Below, in pieces: positions 36,495 to 45,210 of a stretch of 64,000 nucleotides of DNA (its first letter is position 1; every line of letters starts with the position of its first letter). The notes beneath the pieces are model-generated. The model worked only from the letters and a program-made list of their open reading frames with translations. It ran no database searches and was not told where the DNA came from. Source of the stretch: Reyranella sp. CPCC 100927 (GTDB taxonomy: Bacteria > Pseudomonadota > Alphaproteobacteria > Reyranellales > Reyranellaceae). A program made the position numbers and the translations under genes. Location: NCBI RefSeq assembly GCF_007859315.1, contig NZ_VOHA01000001.1, forward strand, positions 1,240,001 through 1,304,000. The letters run 5' to 3'.

Positions 36495-37424
36495 ATGAGT
36501 GCCGCCCCTGACCCCATGCTGGTGTTTGACCGCGATCTTGTGCGCCTGCGGCGCGAGCGCGCCGCCGGCGCCTGGGACGGTTTTCTGAAGCGCGAGATCG
36601 CCGAGCGTCTGGTCGAGCGCCTGGATGACATCCGGCGCGCTTTCCCGGTGGCGGTCGATATCGGCTGCCATGGCGGCGAGGTCGGCAGGGCACTGCGCCA
36701 GCCCGATGGCTCGGTGCGGGGCGGGATCCAGACACTGGTATCGATCGACCTCGCCCTGGGATTCGCGCGCCGTGCCCAGGCCCACGGGCCGGCCGTCGTT
36801 GCCGACGAGGAAATGCTGCCGTTGAAGCCGGCCAGCGTCGATCTCGTGCTCAGCGCCATGGCGTTGCATTGGGTCAACGACCTGCCGGGCGCCCTGGTGC
36901 AGATTGGCCGGGCTTTGAGGCCCGACGGCTTGTTTCTGGCGGCCCTGCTGGGCGGCGAAACCCTGTGGCAGTTGCGCCAGGCGCTCGCGCAGGCCGAGAG
37001 CGACGTGGAGGGTGGGCTCAGCCCGCGCGTCTCGCCCTTTGCCGACCTGCGCGATGCTGCCGGCCTGCTGCAGCGCGCCGGCTTCGCCATGCCGGTCGCC
37101 GACGCCGAGACCATCGATGTGCGCTATCCCGATGCGCTGGCACTGATGCGCGACCTGCGGGCCATGGCCGAGGGCAATGCCGTCCGGGGCCGCCGATCGG
37201 GTTTCACCCGCCGCGAGACCTTGGCGCGGGCGGCGGCCATCTATGCCGAGCGTCACGGTGACTCCGAGGGGCGCGTGCCAGCGTCCTTCGAGGTGCTCTA
37301 CCTGCATGGCTGGGCACCACACGCGGCCCAGCCACGGCCGTTGCGGCCCGGAGCCGCCACATCGCGGCTGGCCGACGCCCTGGGAACGACCGAACGTCCG
37401 GCCGGTGAAAAGGCCGGACACTGA
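36495..37424 (+). CDS. NDUFAF5-like SAM-dependent methyltransferase
   Basis: 309 residues. The start MLVFDRDLVRLRRERAAGAW and FLKREIAERLVERL are characteristic of the bacterial relatives of NDUFAF5, the assembly factor of respiratory complex I. Motif I is VAVDIGCHGGEVGRAL and the acceptor-side phrase is SAMALHWVNDLPGAL. It is divergent from the comF side, the usual alphaproteobacterial arrangement. In the mitochondrial homologue the reaction is arginine hydroxylation; the bacterial reaction is unproven. Confidence 0.85.
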   Translation: MSAAPDPMLVFDRDLVRLRRERAAGAWDGFLKREIAERLVERLDDIRRAFPVAVDIGCHGGEVGRALRQPDGSVRGGIQTLVSIDLALGFARRAQAHGPAVVADEEMLPLKPASVDLVLSAMALHWVNDLPGALVQIGRALRPDGLFLAALLGGETLWQLRQALAQAESDVEGGLSPRVSPFADLRDAAGLLQRAGFAMPVADAETIDVRYPDALALMRDLRAMAEGNAVRGRRSGFTRRETLARAAAIYAERHGDSEGRVPASFEVLYLHGWAPHAAQPRPLRPGAATSRLADALGTTERPAGEKAGH

Positions 37425-37437
37425 CCATCAGCCCGGG

Positions 37438-38304
37438 ATGCGGCTTCGTCGGCACTGGCGCAAGACCCTCCCACGTCCTTATGTTGTGACCGTGCAACCG
37501 CCGCGACTCATCTTCTCCGACCTCATCACCGAAGCCTTCAGCCGGGTGACGGGAAACGTTCGCGCCCTGTTCGACATCGCCCTGGTGCCGACGGTCATCA
37601 GCGTCGGCCTGTCGCTGGCCGGCCGCCTGGTGAGCGGCGAGCGGATGGAGCCGCTCGAGGCCATGGCGATCAAGGTTTTCGACTTCGTTCCGACCGCCAT
37701 GTTCGCCGTGGCCTGGTATCGGCTGGTGCTGCTGGGGCCGCAGTCGGTGAGCAGTACGCCGGGATTCGGCTGGACGGTGCGGGAGCGCGGCTACCTCGGG
37801 CAGCTCCTGCTGATTGCCGCGATTCCGATCATCCTGCACGCCCTGTTCTGGATGCTGATGCCGTGGCCGATGGAGATGCCGGGATCCGGACAGGTGCCGC
37901 CCGACGTCGAGCGCGCGATGCCGGTGGGTTTTGCCTTCACCGTGACGGCGATCATCGCGCTGCGACTGAGCTTCGGCCTCGTGGCGCCATCGGTGGACCT
38001 GGCCTGGACGCCGCGCCTGTCCTGGCGGTACGGCAAGGGCAACGGGCCCACCATCCTGTTCGCGCTGCTGTTGCTGATGGTGATCGGCGTGATCGTGAAG
38101 GCGCTGACCACGGCGATCCTGCTGACCATCGCGCTGGGCCTCTTCGGTGCGCCGCTCAGCATCGGGCCGTGGCTGCTGATCACGCTGGTCGCCGAGACCG
38201 TCGCCTACATGTCGATTGCGCCGCTGGTGACCGTTCAGGCACTGATCTTTCGCGCCCTGACCGGCTGGGCGCCCGGCGGTCCGCTGCGCCAGCCGCCGCC
38301 GTAA
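37438..38304 (+). CDS. Polytopic membrane protein of unknown function
   Basis: About 288 residues with five or six hydrophobic segments (for example MAIKVFDFVPTAMFAVAWYRL, LLLIAAIPIILHALFWML, GPTILFALLLLMVIGVIV). Regularly spaced charged loops separate them. The N-terminal IFSDLITEAFSRVTGNVRALFDIALVP recalls DUF-type membrane proteins with a YciC-like topology, but no motif confirms it. ATG 37438 lacks a clear ribosome site; GTG 37486 is an alternative. It follows the methyltransferase gene by 13 bases. Confidence 0.65.
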   Translation: MRLRRHWRKTLPRPYVVTVQPPRLIFSDLITEAFSRVTGNVRALFDIALVPTVISVGLSLAGRLVSGERMEPLEAMAIKVFDFVPTAMFAVAWYRLVLLGPQSVSSTPGFGWTVRERGYLGQLLLIAAIPIILHALFWMLMPWPMEMPGSGQVPPDVERAMPVGFAFTVTAIIALRLSFGLVAPSVDLAWTPRLSWRYGKGNGPTILFALLLLMVIGVIVKALTTAILLTIALGLFGAPLSIGPWLLITLVAETVAYMSIAPLVTVQALIFRALTGWAPGGPLRQPPP

Positions 38305-38314
38305 CGTATGGTCC

Positions 38315-38397
38315 GTCATTCCGAGCGCAGCGAGGAATCTTCGGAAAGTAGCGCACTGCGCTTGCCCCAAAAGATCCCTCGCTGCGCTCGGGATGAC
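38315..38397. repeat. Palindromic intergenic repeat, family B (hybrid arms)
   Basis: The left arm is of the gtcattccgagcgcagcgaggaatctt type and the right arm of the aagatccctcgctgcgctcgggatgac type. The two arms differ at the t/c position that would pair, so it is a mosaic of two sub-types. It separates two convergent genes. Confidence 0.85.
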
Positions 38398-38403
38398 GAT
38401 GAG

Positions 38404-38862
38404 CTACAACAGATCGCGCAGCTGGGCGATCAGCGGCAGGTCGGCGGGCGGCATGGGATAGTCGCGCAGCGATTTGACCGCGACCCATTTCAGGGTTTGC
38501 CCCTCGCGCGGTTGCGGCAGGCCGCGCCACTGGCGGCAGACATACAGCGGCATCAGCAGGTGAAAGGTCTCGTAGCCATGCGAGGCGAAAGCGATCGGCG
38601 CCAGGCAGCTCCCCTTGGTCTCGATGCCCAGTTCCTCGTTCAGTTCGCGCACCAAAGCTTCTTCCGGCGTCTCGCCGTCATCGACCTTGCCGCCGGGAAA
38701 CTCCCATAAGCCGGCCATCGACTTGCCGGCCGGCCGTTGCGCGATCAGCACGCGGCCGTCGACGTCGATCAATGCCACCGCGGCCACCAGCACCAGCCGG
38801 CGATCGCCCAGCGGCGGCGGCCCGCCGGGGCAGGACTCGAAGGGATCCGATGATGACGTCAT
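38404..38862 (-). CDS. mutT: 8-oxo-dGTP diphosphatase MutT-like Nudix hydrolase
   Basis: 152 residues. The intact Nudix box runs from Gly58 through Glu64 and Arg72-Glu73 to Glu76-Glu77-x-Gly79 (GGKVDDGETPEEALVREL and NEELG). AQRPAGKSMAGLWEFPGGK and LMPLYVCRQWRG fit MutT, which removes 8-oxo-dGTP from the nucleotide pool. The position beside argJ is conserved in alphaproteobacteria. An N-terminal extension of about 20 residues (Pro/Gly-rich) is not part of the fold. Confidence 0.88.
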   Translation of the reverse strand: MTSSSDPFESCPGGPPPLGDRRLVLVAAVALIDVDGRVLIAQRPAGKSMAGLWEFPGGKVDDGETPEEALVRELNEELGIETKGSCLAPIAFASHGYETFHLLMPLYVCRQWRGLPQPREGQTLKWVAVKSLRDYPMPPADLPLIAQLRDLL

Positions 38863-38893
38863 GACCTCTGTCGTCCTGAGCGTTTTGTGACGC

Positions 38894-38973
38894 TGTCATT
38901 CCGAGCGAAGCGAGGAATCTTTCAGCGGTTCGCTGTCACGGCCGAGAAGATCCCTCGCTGCGCTCGGGATGAC
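38894..38973. repeat. Palindromic intergenic repeat, family B (hybrid arms)
   Basis: Again one arm is of the ttccgag...gaggaatctt type and the other of the agatccctcg...cgggatgac type, around tcagcggttcgctgtcacggc. It lies between mutT and argJ. Confidence 0.85.
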
Positions 38974-39016
38974 AGGCGTGGGCTCAAAAATCACAGGCTG
39001 TCAGGACGACAGATGA

Positions 39017-40255
39017 TCAGCTGCGGTAGCTGCCGTTGATGTCGATGTACCGGTGCGTCAGGTCGCAGGTCCATACCGTGCACTTGCCGCGACCCAGTCC
39101 GAGTTCGATGTCGATGACGACGTCGCGGCCTTGCATGTGCTTGACCACGGGCGTTTCGTCGTATTTCGGCACGACCTGGCCGCCATCGGTGATGCGCACG
39201 CCGCCCATGGAAATACGCAGCTTGTCACGGTCGGCCTTTTCGCCGGCCTTGCCGACGGCCATGACGATGCGGCCCCAGTTGGCGTCCTCGCCGGCGATCG
39301 CGGTCTTGACCAGCGGCGAGTTGGCGACGGCCAGGCCGATCTTGCGCGCAGCGCCATTGCTGGTGGCGCCGGTCACGTTGATGGTGATGAACTTGGATGC
39401 ACCTTCGCCATCACGTGCCACCAGCTGCGCCAGCTCGATCATCAGATCGTCCAGTGCGCGCTTGAACTCGACCAGCATCGGATCGTCGGCTTCGTCGATA
39501 CGCGGATGCTTGGCGGCGCCGGTGGCGGCCAGCAGCAGCGTGTCGCTGGTCGAGGTATCGCCGTCGACGGTGATGCAGTTGAAGGATTTGTCGGTGGCGT
39601 CCGACAGCAGCTTCTGCAGCACCTGCGGCGGCAGCTTCGCATCGGTGAAGGCGAACGCCAGCATGGTCGCCATGTCGGGCGCGATCATGCCCGAGCCCTT
39701 GGCGAAGCCGTTCAGCGTCACCGTGCCGTCACCGATGCGGCAGGTGCGGGTCGCCAGCTTCGGGAACGTATCGGTGGTCATGATCGCCGCCGACGCCTCG
39801 GCCCAGCCGTCCTCGCGCGCGGCCTTGACCAACGCCGGCATGTGCTTGGCGAACGGGGCGGGATCCAGCGGCTGGCCGATGACTCCGGTCGACGCCATGA
39901 ACACTTCGTTGCGGGCACACCCCAGGGCCTGCGCGACGGCCCGCGTTGCCTCCTCGACGGACTTGTCGCCGATCTTGCCGGTGAAGGCATTGGCGTTGCC
40001 GGCATTGGCCAGGATCGCGCGCACCTTGCCGCGCGGCAGATTCTTGCGGCACCACTCGACCGGCGCCGAAGCCGTCTTCGACCGGGTCAGCACACCGGCA
40101 ATGACGGCACCGGCGGGCACGATCGCCAGCATGACGTCCGTGCGGCCCTTGTAGCGGATACCCGCCTCGACCGCGCCTAGCTTGACGCCGGCGATCCGGG
40201 GCAACGTCGGCGTCGTCTTCGGCGCCAGCGGTGATACGGCGTGCGGTGCGTTCAT
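39017..40255 (-). CDS. argJ: Bifunctional glutamate N-acetyltransferase / N-acetylglutamate synthase (ornithine acetyltransferase)
   Basis: A 412-residue Ntn-type enzyme of arginine synthesis that moves acetyl from N-acetylornithine to glutamate. It is cut by itself into alpha and beta chains; the site is Ala196-Thr197 in KGSGMIAPDMATMLAF, where Thr197 becomes the nucleophile. MASTGVIGQPL and TVDGDTSTSDT are further signatures, and the C-terminus ends DINGSYRS as usual. It lies between the PrsA-like gene and mutT on the same strand. Confidence 0.96.
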   Translation of the reverse strand: MNAPHAVSPLAPKTTPTLPRIAGVKLGAVEAGIRYKGRTDVMLAIVPAGAVIAGVLTRSKTASAPVEWCRKNLPRGKVRAILANAGNANAFTGKIGDKSVEEATRAVAQALGCARNEVFMASTGVIGQPLDPAPFAKHMPALVKAAREDGWAEASAAIMTTDTFPKLATRTCRIGDGTVTLNGFAKGSGMIAPDMATMLAFAFTDAKLPPQVLQKLLSDATDKSFNCITVDGDTSTSDTLLLAATGAAKHPRIDEADDPMLVEFKRALDDLMIELAQLVARDGEGASKFITINVTGATSNGAARKIGLAVANSPLVKTAIAGEDANWGRIVMAVGKAGEKADRDKLRISMGGVRITDGGQVVPKYDETPVVKHMQGRDVVIDIELGLGRGKCTVWTCDLTHRYIDINGSYRS

Positions 40256-40378
40256 CGTCGCTTCGAGGCCTTTTTCGTTGGCGTTTTGGTTGTTCGCGTG
40301 CGGACGTGGACCCCAAAACGGCGGCGCGCCCCGCAGGACGCGCCGTTACCCGGAGGTGAGCCTACACTAAGTGATGTT

Positions 40379-40423
40379 GAAAAGTCGCGCCACTTTTCTC
40401 ACCCCGCCCGCAGGCGGGCGGGG
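40379..40423. promoter_or_regulatory. Two adjacent hairpins between the prolyl isomerase gene and argJ
   Basis: First hairpin: gaaaagt (40379-40385) pairs with acttttc (40392-40398). Second: ccccgcccgc (40402-40411) pairs with gcgggcgggg (40414-40423), a very GC-rich stem. On the minus strand the strong stem comes first and the A/T-ended stem second, 120-180 bases upstream of argJ. They could end the prolyl isomerase transcript or process the message; there is no long T-run. Confidence 0.4.
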
Positions 40424-40475
40424 TTCATTCAGGACGCGTCGATGATGGATCTTGTGCGCGGGAGCGATGCGCCCG

Positions 40476-41396
40476 TCAGTTCTTGCCCGGCGTCGGCGGC
40501 GTCGCCGGTGGCGCGCCCGGTGGTGTCTCCGGAATCTTTGAGCCGTCCATGTTGAACTTCTCGATTTTCGCACTCTTGCGCAGGCCTTCCATCATCTGGC
40601 CGTACACTTCGCGCGACAACTCGGCCCTCAGCTCGTCTTCCATGTCCTCCATCGAAGGCGGTTGGGCAGCGCGCCGATCGTCAAGCCGGATGACGTGGAA
40701 GCCGAACTGGCTCTTGACCGGCGCCGGTGTGACCTCACCCTTCTTGAGCATGAAGGCCGCTTCGGCGAACTCCTTCACCATGTCGGCCTTCTTGAACCAG
40801 CCGAGGTCGCCGCCCTGGGCGCCCGATGCCTTATCGGTCGACTTGTCCTTCGCGATCTTGTCGAAGTCGCCGCCCTTCTGCAGGTCAGCGATCACGGCTT
40901 TGGCAGCGGCCTCGTCAGCAACCAGGATGTGGCGCGCCTTGACTTCCTCTTCCGGCGGCAGGTCACGCACCTTCTTTTCGTAACGTTCCTTCAACGCCTG
41001 CGGCGTGACGCGCTTGTCGATCTCCTGCGTCAGGTATTGCTCCTGCAGCAGGCGCTCTTCGAGGGCGGCCAGGCGCTTCTTGTAAGCGTCGCTGTCCTGC
41101 ACCTTGCTCTTGCGCGCCTCGGTGACCTGCAATTTGGCGTCGATGATCTGCTCCAGCAGAGCCGGGTAGATGCGCTCCAGGGGCAAGCCGCGATATTGCT
41201 GCGGCAGGTTGGCCTGCGCGGCCTGGACATCCGACAGCCGGATCGACTGACCGTTGACGACGGCCACGACGGGATCACCCGGCGGCTTGGCGGCCGGCGC
41301 AGGCGCTGGTGCCGGCGGCGTCTGGGCGAAGGCCGGCGCCGCTGCGCTCAACGCCAGCAGCAGAGCGACGCGCGCGCCGCGCGAGAAAAACGTCAT
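40476..41396 (-). CDS. Periplasmic peptidyl-prolyl cis-trans isomerase, PrsA/SurA-like parvulin
   Basis: A 306-residue secreted chaperone. The signal peptide (1-24) ends PAFAQ, followed by a Pro/Ala linker. An N-terminal SurA-N-like helical region precedes the parvulin domain: EVKARHILVADEAAAKAV, GGDLGWFKKADMVKEFAEAAF and SQFGFHVIRLDDRR. The C-terminus is Pro-rich. ATG 41396 gives the signal peptide; the frame upstream does not. It normally sits between secA and argJ in this class; argJ is next to it here. Confidence 0.9.
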   Translation of the reverse strand: MTFFSRGARVALLLALSAAAPAFAQTPPAPAPAPAAKPPGDPVVAVVNGQSIRLSDVQAAQANLPQQYRGLPLERIYPALLEQIIDAKLQVTEARKSKVQDSDAYKKRLAALEERLLQEQYLTQEIDKRVTPQALKERYEKKVRDLPPEEEVKARHILVADEAAAKAVIADLQKGGDFDKIAKDKSTDKASGAQGGDLGWFKKADMVKEFAEAAFMLKKGEVTPAPVKSQFGFHVIRLDDRRAAQPPSMEDMEDELRAELSREVYGQMMEGLRKSAKIEKFNMDGSKIPETPPGAPPATPPTPGKN

Positions 41397-41582
41397 TCGA
41401 GGGGGCTCCCGATGCTGCACGCGCCGTGCTGGAAGCAACCCGACGCGGAATCGCACAGCATTAACCATAGCGCCCGGCTCGGGACAAGTGACGGAAATCG
41501 GGTCGCCGATCACGTCCTGGCGCGTTCGGCCGGCACAATAAGCCGGCCCAGCGCCGCGTCCAACCGCCGCAGGGTGCTGTTG

Positions 41583-42581
41583 CTACCGCCCGTAGCGGCG
41601 TTCAAGGGTTCCGAGCGCCAGGTCGTGCGCACGCTGCAGGTCGTCGAGGGCGACGCTGTAATCACCAAACTTCTTGCGGCTCACTGCCCGCGCAAGCTGG
41701 AACTGCAGCGCTTTGGTCCCTTCGGCGATCTGCAGGCAGGCAGCGATCGCCTCATCCAGGCCGGCTTCGCCATGCCCGGCGAGCCACTGCAGGTGACTGC
41801 CCAGCATTTCGAAATTGGCGCCGAGCTGGCGCATGATGTTGAAGGCGTAGAGGTGGAAGTAGTCCATCGGCCGCGACGCCAGCATCTCGAGATGACGCGG
41901 AAACTCGGCCCGGAACCGCGTGAAGACGCCGGCCGGCCGCCGCGCGAGGTGGTCCTTCATCAGCGCCAGCGCGCCCTCGACCAGGGCGCGGCCTTCCAGC
42001 ACTTGGCCGTCGCGCTTGACGAACTCGACATAGGGAAACAGCACGTCGGGCTGCCCCTGCTGCGCCGGCAGGCGTCGGAAGAGGCCGTCGAAATCCTCGC
42101 CCTCGACAAGATGATAGCTGGTGTTGTGGAAATAGTTCATGCGCCGAGCGGCGATATCGAGCGCGCCGATGCCGATCGTCGATTTCACATGGGCCTGCTT
42201 ATAGGCCGTGCCACGGGTGTCGGGCAGGTAGTAGCTGTCGACCTCGACCAGCGGCATGCGGCCACGCCGGATCTGCTCGACCGAATGGCCTTCGACCGTG
42301 TCGAAGATCGCAAGCTCCTGCACCTGAAGGCCGAACAGGGCGCGCAGGTCCTCGGGCGGGAACTTGAAGAAGGTGAAATGGTCGCCTTCGAAATCCTGCT
42401 CCACCGTGAAGGACAGCGCCGCCAGCGGCTCCAGGCCGAAGGCATGCAACACCTCGACCCAGACATCGATGTAGCAATTGGTCTCGAGCCAGATCCGATC
42501 GGGCGCGTGCAGCGCGTGCGCGCGGTAGTCGGCCGGATCGACCGGCAGCAATCGCGCGCCGGCGCCGTTTGCGTCGTCCAT
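41583..42581 (-). CDS. DUF1839 family protein, partner of amino acid:carrier-protein ligase
   Basis: 332 residues of a soluble protein without known fold. Recognisable phrases are WLETNCYIDVWVEVLHAFGLEP, FTFFKFPPEDLRALFGL, VEVDSYYLPDTRGTAYK and HVKSTIGI. DUF1839 proteins are mainly known as neighbours of stand-alone amino acid:carrier-protein ligases, which is how the gene is found here, one base after the ligase stop. The conserved Cys, Asp, His and Tyr residues could be catalytic, for example as an acyltransferase that takes the aminoacyl group from the carrier protein. That is a guess from context. Confidence 0.8.
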   Translation of the reverse strand: MDDANGAGARLLPVDPADYRAHALHAPDRIWLETNCYIDVWVEVLHAFGLEPLAALSFTVEQDFEGDHFTFFKFPPEDLRALFGLQVQELAIFDTVEGHSVEQIRRGRMPLVEVDSYYLPDTRGTAYKQAHVKSTIGIGALDIAARRMNYFHNTSYHLVEGEDFDGLFRRLPAQQGQPDVLFPYVEFVKRDGQVLEGRALVEGALALMKDHLARRPAGVFTRFRAEFPRHLEMLASRPMDYFHLYAFNIMRQLGANFEMLGSHLQWLAGHGEAGLDEAIAACLQIAEGTKALQFQLARAVSRKKFGDYSVALDDLQRAHDLALGTLERRYGR

Positions 42582-42582
42582 G

Positions 42583-43512
42583 TCAGCCCCAGAGCTGCTG
42601 GCGCACGGCCTGCGGCCAGGCCTTCACGTCGAAGCCGTGATACTTGAACAGCGCCAGCGCGATGCGCTCCACGCCGAAGCCGACGCAGGCGGTGTGGGCC
42701 GTGCCGCCATCATGGGTGCGGATGTTCCACACATGACCGAAATGGTCCTGGTGGTAGTTGAAGCTGAGGCACGCCGTCGGCTTCTCGGTGCTGGTGATCG
42801 GGATCAGCAGCTCGAACTTCAAGGTCTGGTCGCGCTGGTTGACCGCCAGCATCCTGCCGGCGCGGCCGAAGAAGGGGTCGTTGGCGACGTCGACGGTCAG
42901 CGGCACATCGAGCGCCGACATGATCGCCTGGCCGCGGTCGATCCAGAGCTGGCGGAACGCCATCACCTGCTCAGGCGTGCCGACGCGCACATACTCGCGC
43001 TGGCGGAAGAGCTGCATGCGCGCCGGATCGATCGATGGTTCGTGGCGGAAGCAATAGGAATAGACGTCGCTCAGCGCGCCGTTGGCCGGCAGATGGCCGC
43101 GTGCTGCCAGTACCGGATAGAGCGGGTAGCAGGCCGCCGGTGTCATCACCACTTGCGTGGCCTTCTGGCCCGGCGTCCAGTCCTCCTTCTTCAGCAGCTT
43201 CTCAATCAGCGCCGCGTGGTCGCGATCATTGCCCATGAAGCTGTGAATGGTGCCGGCGAGCTGCGGGAAGCTCTTGAGGTAGTCGCTCTCCTCGAAATGC
43301 TGCCGGTTGATGGCGGGCGGAAAACGCATGATCTCGGCGCCGTCGTTGCCGCCGTGGCGGGTGACCAGGTCGTTGAAACGCTCGATCACGTCCTCGAAGA
43401 CGCCGCTGCGACCGTATAGGCCGTCGACCCCCATCGGGATCAGCAGGCCGTGCGCGATCAGGTCGTCACGGAAGGCGGCCTGCGCCGCCTGCAGGGAAGC
43501 GTCGGCACTCAT
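42583..43512 (-). CDS. Amino acid:[carrier protein] ligase (seryl-tRNA synthetase-like)
   Basis: A 309-residue class II synthetase core without the tRNA-binding arm. Motif 2 is [24 protein letters not shown] and motif 3 is [12 protein letters not shown] (278-289). Zinc ligands expected from archaeal-type SerRS and the characterised Bradyrhizobium enzymes fit Cys128, Glu173 and Cys276. Those relatives activate Gly or Ala with ATP and load it onto the phosphopantetheine of a small carrier protein instead of a tRNA. A carrier protein gene is in the same operon. Its start overlaps the stop of the dehydrogenase gene (ATGA). Confidence 0.92.
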   Translation of the reverse strand: MSADASLQAAQAAFRDDLIAHGLLIPMGVDGLYGRSGVFEDVIERFNDLVTRHGGNDGAEIMRFPPAINRQHFEESDYLKSFPQLAGTIHSFMGNDRDHAALIEKLLKKEDWTPGQKATQVVMTPAACYPLYPVLAARGHLPANGALSDVYSYCFRHEPSIDPARMQLFRQREYVRVGTPEQVMAFRQLWIDRGQAIMSALDVPLTVDVANDPFFGRAGRMLAVNQRDQTLKFELLIPITSTEKPTACLSFNYHQDHFGHVWNIRTHDGGTAHTACVGFGVERIALALFKYHGFDVKAWPQAVRQQLWG

Positions 43513-44669
43513 GAGAACAGCCCCGGGTCGTCCTTCAGTACCAGAAGCAGGTTTGCCGTGTTGGCGAGGATGCGATCGTTGCTGACCATCAGCGCCGCCG
43601 AATGGGCATCACGCAGGTGACGGCCGACGCTGAAGTCGGAGTCGTTGCGGTAGCCCGAGATGCCGCAGATCAGCAGGGCATGGTTCACGACCTGCACCGC
43701 CATCTGCGATGTCCCGGTCTTCAGGTTGTTCATCGCCACGGCAAACGACAGCGCTGTGAGCTGCTCTGCCGAACCCAGGGCCTGCTCGTACAACTTGGCT
43801 GCCGCGACGACATTCGACTTCATGAGCTGCAGCAGGTTCACCGCTTCGGCCAACCGCAGGGCACCGGGCGGCAGGCTGCCGGCCTTCTTGCGCGCTTCGG
43901 CGCGCACGAACGTACGGGCGCGCGCGACAGCGTCGGTGGCGATGCCCAGCCACAGGCTGCTCCAGGTCAGATGCGACGTCGGCAGCATGGTCTGGGCCGA
44001 GATGTCGGCATAGGGCAGGGGCAGGATCTGCGCCACATCCCCGGTCGCGTGCAGCCAGTAACCGTTGCTGCAGGTGCCGCGCATGCCCAGGGTATCCCAG
44101 GTCGACGTCTGCTCCAGTCGATAGTCGCCTTTCAGCACGGCGACGATCACCTGATCCGAAGCCGGCGAGTCGGGCGTGCGGCGGGCCGTAACCAGGATGC
44201 CGTCGGCATCGGCGCCATAGGAGATCACCGTGGCGTTCTTGCTGAGCTTCAGGCGGGCGCCGTCGACCTCGACGGCGCAGACGCTGCTGCGCACGTCGCC
44301 GCCGACCCCGGCTTCCGACGTCGCCGACGCCAGCAGCAGCTGCTCGCCCGCCAGGCGTTGCAGCAGAGTGCGATGCCAGGCGCTTTCCTGGCCATGGCGC
44401 ACGATGCATGCCACCTGGATCTGGTGCATGGCGTAGATCATCGCCGTCGATGCGCAATACTGACCCATCGCATGGCACAGCGAGAGAATTTCGGAGATCG
44501 AGGCGCCGGGGCCGCCGAAGGCGGTCGGCACCATGACGCCGAGCAGCTTCTCTGCCTTGAGGGCGGCGAACGACTCGCGGGGGAAGCGCGCCTGGCTGTC
44601 AACAGCGCCGGCGTGCCGCGCAGCGACCTCGGCACCAACCCGCCGCGCCCGCTGCAGCAGATCGCTCAT
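43509..44669 (-). CDS. Acyl-CoA dehydrogenase-like flavoprotein of the carrier-protein operon
   Basis: 386 residues of the ACAD fold: N-terminal helices, [16 protein letters not shown] before the beta domain (the FAD-stacking segment), [17 protein letters not shown], and a C-terminal helical domain. At the C-terminal site, where acyl-CoA dehydrogenases have the base Glu in a Y-E-G-T context after RDA, this protein reads [16 protein letters not shown], without that Glu. It may use a different base or be a flavin monooxygenase-like member. It overlaps the carrier-protein gene upstream and the ligase gene downstream by four bases each. The aminoacyl carrier protein is its likely substrate. Confidence 0.85.
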   Translation of the reverse strand: MSDLLQRARRVGAEVAARHAGAVDSQARFPRESFAALKAEKLLGVMVPTAFGGPGASISEILSLCHAMGQYCASTAMIYAMHQIQVACIVRHGQESAWHRTLLQRLAGEQLLLASATSEAGVGGDVRSSVCAVEVDGARLKLSKNATVISYGADADGILVTARRTPDSPASDQVIVAVLKGDYRLEQTSTWDTLGMRGTCSNGYWLHATGDVAQILPLPYADISAQTMLPTSHLTWSSLWLGIATDAVARARTFVRAEARKKAGSLPPGALRLAEAVNLLQLMKSNVVAAAKLYEQALGSAEQLTALSFAVAMNNLKTGTSQMAVQVVNHALLICGISGYRNDSDFSVGRHLRDAHSAALMVSNDRILANTANLLLVLKDDPGLFS

Positions 44670-44926
44670 GCGGCGACTTTTTCGTCCAGCAGTTCGGTAA
44701 TGGCAGCCTGGATGGCGGCGACGCTTTCGAACGTGCGCCGCCGCAGCAGCCGGTCCGGAAATTCGATATCGAACTTTTCCTCCAGGCCCAGCATCAGGTT
44801 GACGGTGGCATGGGAGGTAAGGCCGGCAGCGTAGAGATCATCCGTATCGCCCAGCGTGGCGATGTCGACAGGCAAAGCGCCACCCTCGCGAATGACCTCG
44901 CGAATCTTGTCGGTTACAGTTGTCAC
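44666..44926 (-). CDS. Acyl carrier protein of the amino acid:carrier-protein operon
   Basis: 86 residues. DLYAAGLTSHATVNLML carries the phosphopantetheine Ser38 in the DxxxxGLTSH context. DLYAAGL and FDIEFPDRLLRRRTFESVAAI are the usual ACP helices 2-3. GTG 44926 is the likely start, following gggggtattagcc; a longer frame reaches 45025 but the added residues are hydrophobic and unlike any ACP. It is the first gene of a four-gene operon. A tatatt box about 25 bases upstream on the minus strand may be its -10 element. Confidence 0.88.
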   Translation of the reverse strand: MTTVTDKIREVIREGGALPVDIATLGDTDDLYAAGLTSHATVNLMLGLEEKFDIEFPDRLLRRRTFESVAAIQAAITELLDEKVAA

Positions 44927-45210
44927 GGCTAATACCCCCGAAATATACAATACCGACGTCGTGCTAACTAACTGAAACCAAGCATTGTTTCCCAAATTTT
45001 GTTGCGCTGCAAGATGATATTGCACAACACTGCGGAAAATATGCCAGAGGGCTTCCCCGAGCCCGAGCGATCATACCACGGCAGTGCCTGTTCTGGCACG
45101 CGCTATCGGCGTTTCGCGCACCGGCCGCTCGCCGATATTGATGATCCCGCCCCCGCTGGCACCCGTGCGATCATCTATCGAACGCTCGATCGATGGAACG
45201 GGAGGTTGTG

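Noticed and set aside
42583-43512. Seryl-tRNA synthetase
   Set aside because: The protein lacks the N-terminal tRNA-binding arm, is too short, and sits in an operon with a carrier protein gene.
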